From NCBI GenBank assembly GCA_938005545.1, contig CALKXV010000009.1, positions 62,001 through 126,000 of the forward strand: a DNA stretch of 64,000 bases, written 5' to 3'. Below the pieces are notes generated by a model that ran no database searches, was not told where the DNA came from, and saw only the letters and a program-made list of their open reading frames with translations. The position numbers and the translations under genes are program-made. Positions 27,624 to 35,377 of this stretch are shown here, piece after piece. The stretch is from an uncultured Paracoccaceae bacterium. Lineage in GTDB: Bacteria > Pseudomonadota > Alphaproteobacteria > Rhodobacterales > Rhodobacteraceae. Positions within the stretch are counted from its first letter, which is position 1. The number at the start of each line of letters is the position of its first letter.

Positions 27624-29123
27624 ATGGAAGAGCTCAGCCATTTCATCAACGGTGCCCTTGTCAAAGGCACATCCGGCAATTTTGCCGATGTTTTCAATCC
27701 CGCGACGGGCGAAGTGCAGGCGAAGGTGCCGCTGGCCTCGGAGGCCGAAATCAACGCGGCCATTGCCGCCGCCGCCGAAGCGCAGGTTGCGTGGGGTGCG
27801 ACGAACCCACAGCGGCGCGCACGCGTGATGATGGCCTTTGGGCATCTGATCAACAAAAACATGGAACACTTGGCCGAAGCCGTGAGCCGCGAACACGGGA
27901 AAACGCTGGCTGACGGACGCGGTGATGTGCAACGCGGCCTTGAGGTGATCGAGGTTTGTATGGGTGCGCCCACGCTTTTGAAAGGTGAATTCACCGACGA
28001 TGGCGGCCCCGGAATTGATCTTTATTCGATGCGCCAGCCTTTGGGTGTGGTTGCGGGCATCACGCCGTTCAACTTCCCGGCCATGATCCCTTTGTGGAAA
28101 ATGGGCCCGGCTTTGGCGAGCGGTAACGCGATGATCCTGAAGCCCTCGGAACGCTGCCCGTCAACCTCGCTGATGCTGGCTGAGTTGCTGAAAGAGGCCG
28201 GATTGCCCGATGGCGTTTTGCAGGTGATCAATGGCGACAAGGGTGCGGTTGACGCGATCCTTGATAATGAGACGGTGCAAGCCGTGGGCTTCGTCGGCTC
28301 GACCCCGATTGCACAATACATTTATGGACGCGCCGCCAATAACGGCAAACGTGCCCAGTGTTTTGGTGGCGCGAAAAACCACATGATCATTATGCCCGAC
28401 GCCGACATGGACAAAGCGGCAGATGCGCTGGTTGGGGCTGGATTTGGCGCGGCTGGCGAACGTTGTATGGCGATTTCCGTAGCTGTGCCGGTTGGTGAAA
28501 CTACCGCGGATGCTCTGGTTGAACGGCTGATCCCACGGATCGAAAACCTGAAAGTCGGCCCTTATACGGCAGGCGACGATGTGGATTTCGGCCCTGTTAT
28601 CACCAAGGCCAGTCAGGACCGTATCAATGGATTGGTCGAAAGCGGTGTCGAACAAGGCGCTGATCTGGTTGTCGATGGTCGTGGTTTTTCGCTTCAAGGC
28701 TATGAAAACGGATACTTTGTCGGCCCAAGTTTTTTCGACAGGGTCACGCCCGAAATGGACATCTATAAGGAAGAGATTTTTGGCCCGGTCCTGAGCCAAG
28801 TGCGCACCGAGACTTACGAAGAAGCGCTAAAGCTGACGATGGACAATCAATATGGCAATGGAACCGCGATCTTTACGGCCGACGGCGACACCGCGCGTGA
28901 CTTTGCCAATCGGGTGAACGTTGGCATGGTTGGCATCAATTTTCCGATCCCTGTGCCGCTGTCGTATCATACCTTTGGTGGTTGGAAAAAATCTGCGTTT
29001 GGCGATTTGAACCAATATGGCCCTGACGCGTTCCGGTTTTACACCAAGACGAAAACTGTCACGGCACGCTGGTTTTCCGGCATCAAAGAAGGCGGCGAAT
29101 TTGCCTTCAAGGCGATGGACTAA
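27624..29123 (+). CDS. mmsA: CoA-acylating methylmalonate-semialdehyde dehydrogenase
   Basis: Converts methylmalonate semialdehyde (from valine, thymine or inositol) with CoA and NAD to propionyl-CoA and CO2. The 499 residues show LSHFINGALVKGTSG at the start, NAD-site KPSERCPSTSLML and GFVGSTPIAQYIYGRA, and the catalytic cysteine in GAAGERCMAISVAVPVG, with the MmsA-typical NHMIIMPDADMDKAADAL. GGGAGG precedes the ATG. The product enters the pcc/scpA pathway encoded further right in this window. Confidence 0.96.
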   Translation: MEELSHFINGALVKGTSGNFADVFNPATGEVQAKVPLASEAEINAAIAAAAEAQVAWGATNPQRRARVMMAFGHLINKNMEHLAEAVSREHGKTLADGRGDVQRGLEVIEVCMGAPTLLKGEFTDDGGPGIDLYSMRQPLGVVAGITPFNFPAMIPLWKMGPALASGNAMILKPSERCPSTSLMLAELLKEAGLPDGVLQVINGDKGAVDAILDNETVQAVGFVGSTPIAQYIYGRAANNGKRAQCFGGAKNHMIIMPDADMDKAADALVGAGFGAAGERCMAISVAVPVGETTADALVERLIPRIENLKVGPYTAGDDVDFGPVITKASQDRINGLVESGVEQGADLVVDGRGFSLQGYENGYFVGPSFFDRVTPEMDIYKEEIFGPVLSQVRTETYEEALKLTMDNQYGNGTAIFTADGDTARDFANRVNVGMVGINFPIPVPLSYHTFGGWKKSAFGDLNQYGPDAFRFYTKTKTVTARWFSGIKEGGEFAFKAMD

Positions 29124-29131
29124 AGCTTTTT

Positions 29132-29158
29132 TCGGCACCTTCCACCGGGGGGTGCCGA
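29132..29158 (+). terminator. Hairpin after mmsA, possible terminator
   Basis: TCGGCACC (29132-29139) pairs with GGTGCCGA (29151-29158) over an 11-base loop, 9 bases after the mmsA stop. No T-run follows, so it may only stabilise the mRNA 3' end. Confidence 0.35.
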
Positions 29159-29160
29159 TC

Positions 29161-29242
29161 CACTTGTATTGATTGAAGCGACAAGTGCTTCAAATTCCGC
29201 TTTCATCTGCACGGCATAGCCCGGTAAAAGCAGCGGGCTATG
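29161..29242 (+). promoter_or_regulatory. Structured leader of hisC with alternative hairpins
   Basis: Three perfect stems are visible. CACTTGT (29161-29167) pairs ACAAGTG (29181-29187). TTGAAGC (29173-29179) pairs GCTTCAA (29187-29193); it shares bases with the first stem, so the two cannot form together. CATAGCCCG (29215-29223) pairs CGGGCTATG (29234-29242), and the last three bases are the hisC start codon. No good Shine-Dalgarno sequence is seen. The arrangement would suit control of hisC initiation, but the regulator is unknown. Confidence 0.45.
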
Positions 29243-30328
29243 ACCAAATCTATTTCTCCCAAGCCCGGTATTGACCGGATCGCGCTTTATCAAGGTGGCG
29301 CCAGCCAACTTGAGGGGCGCAGCGACGTGTTGAAACTGTCGTCGAATGAAAACCCGTTTGGCGCGCCTGATGCAGCGAAAACTGCGTTGGTCGCCTCGGC
29401 GACGAACATTCATCGGTATCCCCCAACGGATCACGCCAGCCTGCGCGCCGCCATTGCCGAAGTGCACGATCTGGACGTCAACCGCATCATTTGTGGTGCG
29501 GGTTCAGATGAGATTATCGCGTTTCTGTGTCAGGCCTATGCAGGCGAAGGAACCGAGGTCATTTACACCGCGCATGGGTTTTCCATGTACAAGATTTCGG
29601 CCCTGGCGTCAGGTGCAACGCCTGTGGAAGTGCCCGAACGCGACCGCACGGTGGATATCGACGCGATCCTTGCAGGGGTAACCGCCAAGACCCGACTGAT
29701 CTTCATTGCGAACCCCGCAAACCCGACGGGCACGATGATTGATGACGAAACGACGCGTCAGTTGGCCGACGCTTTGCCGCCCCATGTTATTCTGGTTCTT
29801 GACGGAGCTTACGCCGAATATGCCGAAGGCTTTGATGGCGGGGCGTCGCTGATCGAAACACGCGACAACGTTGTGATGACCCGTACGTTTTCCAAGCTTT
29901 ATGGGCTAGGTGGGCTGCGCATCGGTTGGGGCTATGGCCCGCAGGATATCATCGACAACCTGAACCGGGTGCGTGGGCCCTTTAACTTGTCAACCAGCCA
30001 GCTGGCCACCGCAGAAGCCGCGATCCGCGACCGGGACTGGGCGGCGCGATGTTTAAGCGAAAACACAAAGAACCGGGCCTGGATGGCGGATGCGCTTGCG
30101 GCTTTGGATGTGCCGTCGGACGCGTCGAGCGCCAATTTCATCCTTGCGCGTTTTCAAAACGAGGCCGAAGCAAATGCATGCGAAGCAGCGTTTCGTGAGG
30201 ACGGTATTCTTGTTCGGAAGGTCGGGGGTTACAAACTACCGCAATGTTTGCGCATCACGGTCGGAACACAAGCCGATTGCCGCCGTGTGGTCGCTTCGGT
30301 TCGACGGTTTCGGGAGACCCAGTCATGA
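29240..30328 (+). CDS. hisC: Histidinol-phosphate aminotransferase
   Basis: PLP-dependent aminotransferase class I/II, 362 residues, converting imidazole-acetol phosphate to histidinol phosphate; such enzymes often also transaminate aromatic amino acid precursors. Motifs: [10 protein letters not shown], the PLP-phosphate region [18 protein letters not shown], and the Schiff-base lysine in [18 protein letters not shown]. It overlaps tyrA (ATGA), so here HisC may also serve tyrosine or phenylalanine synthesis. Its start codon lies in a hairpin. Confidence 0.95.
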   Translation: MTKSISPKPGIDRIALYQGGASQLEGRSDVLKLSSNENPFGAPDAAKTALVASATNIHRYPPTDHASLRAAIAEVHDLDVNRIICGAGSDEIIAFLCQAYAGEGTEVIYTAHGFSMYKISALASGATPVEVPERDRTVDIDAILAGVTAKTRLIFIANPANPTGTMIDDETTRQLADALPPHVILVLDGAYAEYAEGFDGGASLIETRDNVVMTRTFSKLYGLGGLRIGWGYGPQDIIDNLNRVRGPFNLSTSQLATAEAAIRDRDWAARCLSENTKNRAWMADALAALDVPSDASSANFILARFQNEAEANACEAAFREDGILVRKVGGYKLPQCLRITVGTQADCRRVVASVRRFRETQS

Positions 30329-31242
30329 GTGTGATCTATGAGCGTGTCGCCTTTATCGGCCTTGGGTTGATCGCCTCGTCGATGTCTCATGCGATGCGGC
30401 GCGACAAAACAGTGGATGTCATAACAGGGTTTGCACGATCTGCCGAAACCCGTGAAATTGCCCGCGAAATTGAGCTTTGCGATATCGTAACCGACACTGT
30501 TGTGGACGCGGTGATTGATGCGGATCTTGTGGTTCTGGCAGTTCCTGTTGGTGCCATGGAGGCCGTTGCCAAAGAGATAGGCCCGCACCTCAAACCCGGA
30601 GCCACCGTCACTGATGTGGGGTCCGTGAAGCGTGCTGTATATGATGCCGTCAATCCTCATCTTCCTGAAACCGTTCACTTTATTCCCGGCCACCCTGTGG
30701 CTGGCACAGAACATTCGGGGCCCAGATCCGGGTTTGCCGAATTGTTTGAAAACCGGTGGACCCTTCTGGTTCCGAACAAAAACATAGACCCAGAAGCGCT
30801 GGATCGCTTGACGCGGCTTTGGCAGGCCATGGGCGCCAACGTCGAACAAATGGACATCGATCACCACGATTTGGTGTTGGCTGTGACCAGCCATTGCCCG
30901 CACCTGATCGCTTATACAATGGTGGGCGTTGCCGATGATCTGCGCCGGGTGACAGACAGCGAAGTCGTCAAATATTCGGCTGCGGGCTTTCGCGATTTTA
31001 CCCGCATTGCCGCCAGTGATCCGACCATGTGGCGCGATGTATTTATGAACAACAAGGAAGCCACGCTGGAGATTTTGGGGCGTTTCACCGAAGAGCTTTT
31101 CGCGTTACAACGCGCCATTCGGCAAGGCGACGGTGAACACTTGCACGACTATTTCACCCGCACGCGCGCGATCCGGCGCGGTATTATCGAGGCGGGTCAG
31201 GATACCGATGCGCCGGACTTCGGACGAGGAAAGTCACGATGA
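30325..31242 (+). CDS. tyrA: Prephenate/arogenate dehydrogenase family protein
   Basis: NAD(P)-dependent dehydrogenase of tyrosine synthesis, 305 residues from ATG 30325, which overlaps the hisC stop by four bases. Rossmann motif [17 protein letters not shown] is at the start; [11 protein letters not shown] and [15 protein letters not shown] follow, with the substrate-binding helix [15 protein letters not shown]. No chorismate-mutase domain is fused. The hisC-tyrA pair is common in alphaproteobacteria. Confidence 0.95.
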   Translation: MSVIYERVAFIGLGLIASSMSHAMRRDKTVDVITGFARSAETREIAREIELCDIVTDTVVDAVIDADLVVLAVPVGAMEAVAKEIGPHLKPGATVTDVGSVKRAVYDAVNPHLPETVHFIPGHPVAGTEHSGPRSGFAELFENRWTLLVPNKNIDPEALDRLTRLWQAMGANVEQMDIDHHDLVLAVTSHCPHLIAYTMVGVADDLRRVTDSEVVKYSAAGFRDFTRIAASDPTMWRDVFMNNKEATLEILGRFTEELFALQRAIRQGDGEHLHDYFTRTRAIRRGIIEAGQDTDAPDFGRGKSR

Positions 31243-31817
31243 TGAAGCCAATTGTCGCAATCACGCTGTCGCTTTTGTTGTCCGCCTGTGGTGGCGACGG
31301 TGGCGATACAATCGAGCGATCCGGTCTTGTGGCTCAGAAGATCGGCAATGTGCCCGGCCCGGGTGGATGCGGTGTTGTGGATGCCTTTCGTGTGACATCT
31401 GTGGCCGGTGTGCGCCTGTCGCAACCCGCAACGCTTAGCCGGGCCACTTTGGACCGATTGGATGGCTGGTTGCGCACACGCGCCATTCCCACCATTGGCA
31501 ATCGCGGTGGCGGTTTGGTCGGGATCACGGTACCCGCGCATTATGCGTGTCGGACGCGCAACAGCCGGCGCGGTGCGCGGTTATCGGAACACGCCAAAGG
31601 AAATGCCATCGATATTTCGGCCTTTGTGATGGCGGATGGATCGCGGTTGACGGTTCTTGGCGATTGGAACGGGCGCAATTCCAGTGTGATGCGCCAGTTG
31701 CACGCCAGTGCGTGCGGGCCATTCGGTACGGTTTTGGGACCCAACAGCGATAGGTTCCATCAAGACCATTTCCACTTCGATGTCGCCAGTTACCGCAGCG
31801 GACCCTATTGCCGGTGA
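31239..31817 (+). CDS. Extensin-like lipoprotein
   Basis: A 192-residue exported protein: signal peptide [21 protein letters not shown] with a lipobox (LSAC), then the extensin-like C-terminal domain (PF06904). The domain's markers are visible: GCGVVDAFRVTSVAGVRLS, SEHAKGNAIDISAF and the closing QDHFHFDVASYRSGPYC with histidines resembling the metal site of the VanY/MepA-like hydrolases. It may act on peptidoglycan. It overlaps tyrA (ATGA) and the next gene (GTGA), so it is part of the hisC operon. Confidence 0.88.
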   Translation: MMKPIVAITLSLLLSACGGDGGDTIERSGLVAQKIGNVPGPGGCGVVDAFRVTSVAGVRLSQPATLSRATLDRLDGWLRTRAIPTIGNRGGGLVGITVPAHYACRTRNSRRGARLSEHAKGNAIDISAFVMADGSRLTVLGDWNGRNSSVMRQLHASACGPFGTVLGPNSDRFHQDHFHFDVASYRSGPYCR

Positions 31818-32530
31818 AATATCTTGCGGTAATTCTGGGTATTGCTGCCGCCCCGGTTGCCGCAGAGGACAGCGCCTTTGTCAAAGCGAACATTCTAGGC
31901 ATTTTTTATCACGAGCTTGGCCATGCGGTGATCGACATCGAAGGCGTACCGATTTTTGGCCAAGAAGAAGACGCAGCGGATGTTTTCTCTATCTTGATGA
32001 TCGATGCGCTTTGGGAAAGTGAGGCCGCCGAGGCCCTGTCATTCCAAGCGGCCAATGGATTTTGGGCTGAGGCATCGTGGCGCGAAAGTTCTGGTGAAGC
32101 GATTGTATGGGCGGATGTTCATAGCCCGGATGAACGGCGCTATTACAATACGATCTGCCTTTTCTATGGGGCCAACCCCGATGAACGTGACGATTTCGCC
32201 GAAGACTTAGGCCTTCCAGACGAGCGCGCTGAAAGTTGCATCGAGGAATTCGAACTTGCTGATGAAAGCTGGGGGCCTGTGGTCGATGACATGATCGAAC
32301 GCGGTCCGGGTGACAGTTTTCGGTTTTCCGGTAGCGACGACACCTTGACCGGTCGTGTGGTGGCCAAAGAAGTCGACGCGCTGAACAAAGACATGTCGCT
32401 GGCGCAACCGGTTGATATCTTTGTGGAAGACTGCGGTGAGGCAAACGCATTTTATGACCCGGAGGCGGTCAGCATCACCATGTGTGTCGAGTTCGAAGAG
32501 CATCTGATTGAAATCGAAGATCTGCTTTAA
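31814..32530 (+). CDS. DUF4344 metallopeptidase-like protein
   Basis: Exported protein of 238 residues starting at GTG 31814 inside the previous stop (GTGA); the first 20 residues (KYLAVILGIAAAPVAAEDS) are a signal peptide. A zinc-peptidase helix IFYHELGHAVIDIEG is near residue 35, with a following EEDAADVFSILM that may give the third ligand, and DFAEDLGLPDERAESC later. This is the DUF4344 pattern (putative metallopeptidase). The rest is strikingly acidic. Substrate unknown; it is the last gene of the hisC-tyrA-extensin operon. Confidence 0.85.
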   Translation: MKYLAVILGIAAAPVAAEDSAFVKANILGIFYHELGHAVIDIEGVPIFGQEEDAADVFSILMIDALWESEAAEALSFQAANGFWAEASWRESSGEAIVWADVHSPDERRYYNTICLFYGANPDERDDFAEDLGLPDERAESCIEEFELADESWGPVVDDMIERGPGDSFRFSGSDDTLTGRVVAKEVDALNKDMSLAQPVDIFVEDCGEANAFYDPEAVSITMCVEFEEHLIEIEDLL

Positions 32531-32534
32531 CGCC

Positions 32535-33527
32535 TTACCGGATCACCAATCGCGGTGCGTTGCCGAGGGGGATGATGCCAAGCCAGATCTGACCGCCTGA
32601 GAATGTGAGCGGTGCATCCAGCACTTCGGAACCGCCGGACAGCAGTCCAAGGCCCGCTTCCAGTGTCCCCCGCAACGCATTGGGCACGACGCCCGTGGTT
32701 TCTGCCATATCCAGAATACGGCGCCATTCTTCAGCCCGGATCGTGATTTCGCCATCTGGCAGACCGCTTTCGTCGACAGTTACTTGACCGGCGGCGCGGA
32801 ATGTCACATCGCCCCAACGGGCGGACAGATCGGTTAAGATCAACTCTGTCAATTGCGGGCGCGCATCTTCGATTGCGCTTCGATCCCAAGGGGCTGTGAA
32901 GGTCATCTGAGCATCAGCGCGCAGGTTATCAACGCGTTTGGGCAAGACGCGCGCCGGATCAAGCGTGCGCAGGGCCTCATCGGTGGGAAACAGCCCCAGG
33001 ATTTCGGCACCGATCCGATAGGTGTTCGTTTGGTCTTCGACCGCTTCGGCCGCCAGACGGCCTTCTTCTATGGCAAGGCGATCCCCAAGCGAAGAATTTG
33101 CTTCCAGCCCCGTTGTGACAAGTCGCGCGCTGTCCAACCCCAGTTGAGTTGACGCCTGAAGAAAAAGCGAAGCGCGGGCATCTTCGTGGGTGATATCAAG
33201 CGTTTGGAATGGCGTTGAAAACCTGTGTTCGCCCGGCAAAACCGCGATCACCTGATGGGGTTTATAGGCCAGCGACAGGAACTGAACGAAGGGGGCCGAC
33301 CACGCGATGCCGGTTTCGGGGTCAGCCAATGCGACATCTGTGATCGTGGTGTCAAATCGGTTGGGAAAACCGCGTGTCGACAATTCGGAATAATCCGCCG
33401 CCCAGCCTTCGCCCCGACGATCATCAAGCCAGGCCTTCAGGCCTGCCTGATATGCGGTTTGCCCAAAGGCCCACCAACACATCCATATCAATGCGGCAAT
33501 TAAACAGACGACGACCAGTCGCAGCAT
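32535..33527 (-). CDS. DUF2125 membrane-anchored protein
   Basis: A 330-residue protein from ATG 33527, beginning with an uncleaved anchor MLRLVVVCLIAALIWMCWWA, followed by a periplasmic domain. LSTRGFPNRFDTTITDVAL and the lipid-transfer-like repeat of beta strands (ITIRAEEWRRIL) fit DUF2125, a family of periplasmic proteins of AsmA-like character. The frame is open 64 codons upstream, but that part runs into the divergent ChaC gene and lacks a start site. No known role. Confidence 0.85.
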   Translation of the reverse strand: MLRLVVVCLIAALIWMCWWAFGQTAYQAGLKAWLDDRRGEGWAADYSELSTRGFPNRFDTTITDVALADPETGIAWSAPFVQFLSLAYKPHQVIAVLPGEHRFSTPFQTLDITHEDARASLFLQASTQLGLDSARLVTTGLEANSSLGDRLAIEEGRLAAEAVEDQTNTYRIGAEILGLFPTDEALRTLDPARVLPKRVDNLRADAQMTFTAPWDRSAIEDARPQLTELILTDLSARWGDVTFRAAGQVTVDESGLPDGEITIRAEEWRRILDMAETTGVVPNALRGTLEAGLGLLSGGSEVLDAPLTFSGGQIWLGIIPLGNAPRLVIR

Positions 33528-33569
33528 CGGGCTCTTTCCTTGTGCTTCGTGTGCTGTTCTAAGGCGGCC

Positions 33570-34133
33570 ATGACAGAAGAGAAAGTCTTTCAGCAAAAGC
33601 CGCTTTGGGTCTTTGGGTATGCGTCGCTTTTGTGGAACCCCGGGTTTCCGGTGGCCGAACAACGATTGGCGACCCTTGAGGGGTATCACCGGTCGTTTTG
33701 CATGCGTTCGATCCATCATCGCGGCACGGAAGAGGAACCGGGATTGGTGTTGGCGTTAGATTTGGCGGAACGAGAAACCTGCCACGGATTGGCGTTGCGC
33801 GTTGAAGATGGTGCCGAGGCTGACACGATCGCTTATTTGCGAGACCGGGAATTGGTGTCATCGGCATATCTGGAACGATTGGTGCCGCTGGTGTTGGAAG
33901 GCGGTGAAACCGTCACCGCGCTGGCCTATGTGATTGACCCCGATCACGTGCAATACGTGGCCGATCTGTCGCTTGAAGAACAGGCCCAGATCATCGCACA
34001 TGCAGTCGGTGGGCGGGGGCCAAACCCTGAGTATCTTTGGAACACCGCCGACCACCTTATCACCCTTGGTGTTGAAGACACCGATCTGGATTGGCTGTCT
34101 GCCCGCGTGCGAGAGCTTTCCAAAACGCATTAA
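33570..34133 (+). CDS. Gamma-glutamylcyclotransferase, ChaC type
   Basis: A 187-residue protein of the cytosolic glutathione-degrading ChaC family, which splits glutathione into 5-oxoproline and Cys-Gly. The substrate loop LWVFGYASLLWNPGFP is near residue 12, with the conserved RSFCMRSIHHRGTEEEPG and a likely catalytic glutamate in YLRDRELVSSAYL. WNTADHLITLGVEDTDLDWL is the usual C-terminal block. ATG 33570 gives a normal start. Divergent from the DUF2125 gene with 42 bases between them. Confidence 0.88.
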   Translation: MTEEKVFQQKPLWVFGYASLLWNPGFPVAEQRLATLEGYHRSFCMRSIHHRGTEEEPGLVLALDLAERETCHGLALRVEDGAEADTIAYLRDRELVSSAYLERLVPLVLEGGETVTALAYVIDPDHVQYVADLSLEEQAQIIAHAVGGRGPNPEYLWNTADHLITLGVEDTDLDWLSARVRELSKTH

Positions 34134-34216
34134 TATCTGGCGCTTGCCTTATTCTGGTTGGCAGTCCCTTCGGTATTAACTATTGTTCCGAAAAAGCTGA
34201 ATGGGGCCGGGGCCGC

Positions 34217-35374
34217 ATGGACCAACCGGATCGCGACGTCGAGCGACAATTTGCACAACCCTATCGTCAGATCCTGACGATGGTTTTGGTGCTATTACTG
34301 GTCGGAGCTGGGGCCTATCTGGCCTATCCGCAGGTTGCACCGGTGTTTCTGGCTAACCCTTACTTGAACGGTTTCATTGGGTTTGTCTTCGTGATCGGTG
34401 TGTTCGCCTGTTTCTGGCAGGTGCTGCAATTGATTTCGTCGGTGTCCTGGATCGAAGGCTTTGCCCATGATCGTGCGGGCCACCAATTCACCAAAGCACC
34501 CCGTCTTGTGGCATCGCTTGCGGCTTTGTTGCGCAAAAAAGGCGCGCGCAATCAACTGGGCGCTTCCTCGTCCCGGTCGATCCTGGATTCGGTTGCAACA
34601 CGTATTGACGAAGCCCGCGACATCACAAGATACATCGTCAACCTTTTGATTTTCTTAGGTCTTTTGGGAACGTTCTATGGCCTTGCCACAACAGTTCCTG
34701 CCGTTGTCGATACGATCCGATCATTGGCCCCCCAAGAAGGGGATACCGGTCTGGCCGTTTTTGAACGCCTGATGTTGGGCCTTGAAGATCAGCTGGAAGG
34801 CATGGGCATCGCTTTTGCATCATCGCTGTTGGGCCTTGCCGGTTCGTTGGTCGTTGGTCTTTTGGAGCTATTTGCAAGCCACGGCCAGAACCGGTTTTAC
34901 CGCGAGTTGGAAGAATGGCTTTCAACCATCACCCGCGTCGGTTTCACGTCGGACGAGGGAACCAGCGGAAACCAGGATGGTGCAATGGCCCAGCTGGCAG
35001 AACACATGGCTGAACGGATCGACCAGATGCAGGCGCTTTTTGCGCAATCTGCGGGGCAAACTACAGCCGCCAACGAACAACTTGCCGAAGCCGTCGGTGC
35101 GCTGTCGAATAACGTTGGTGGCGGCGATCAGAGCCTGATTGTTCAAAGCCAAGAGCGACTTTCCGCCGCTCTGGAAGGCCTGAGCCAGGAAGGCACCGGC
35201 AATTTCGACGCCGAAAGCCGGATGCGTTTACGGTCAATGGACGTTCAAATGCTCCGTATCCTTGAAGAGATTTCTGCCGGCCGCCAAGAAAGCATGGGCG
35301 AGCTACGCGCAGATATCGCGCAACTGACCAAAGCCATCCGCCTGATGGGACGTCGCGGCCCGGACGGGGGCTGA
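34217..35374 (+). CDS. MotA/TolQ/ExbB-like proton-channel protein
   Basis: A 385-residue inner-membrane protein. Two N-terminal helices (about residues 20-40 and 52-75), a cytoplasmic stretch, then two long helices forming the MotA/TolQ/ExbB domain (ITRYIVNLLIFLGLLGTFYGLATTVPAV and GIAFASSLLGLAGSLVVGLLELFA), and a 140-residue helical cytoplasmic tail. Such proteins form a pentamer around two copies of a partner and use ion flow to move it. The tail is absent in plain ExbB and recalls ZorA of Zorya defence. The partner gene follows 3 bases after the stop. Start ATG 34217 is preceded by a GGGGCC-type ribosome site; the longer frame is rejected. Confidence 0.87.
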   Translation: MDQPDRDVERQFAQPYRQILTMVLVLLLVGAGAYLAYPQVAPVFLANPYLNGFIGFVFVIGVFACFWQVLQLISSVSWIEGFAHDRAGHQFTKAPRLVASLAALLRKKGARNQLGASSSRSILDSVATRIDEARDITRYIVNLLIFLGLLGTFYGLATTVPAVVDTIRSLAPQEGDTGLAVFERLMLGLEDQLEGMGIAFASSLLGLAGSLVVGLLELFASHGQNRFYRELEEWLSTITRVGFTSDEGTSGNQDGAMAQLAEHMAERIDQMQALFAQSAGQTTAANEQLAEAVGALSNNVGGGDQSLIVQSQERLSAALEGLSQEGTGNFDAESRMRLRSMDVQMLRILEEISAGRQESMGELRADIAQLTKAIRLMGRRGPDGG

Positions 35375-35377
35375 TCC

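Noticed and set aside
27522-27932. Long upstream extension of the LysR gene
   Set aside because: It runs antisense into mmsA and lacks family similarity; the TTG at 27521 gives the standard LysR start.
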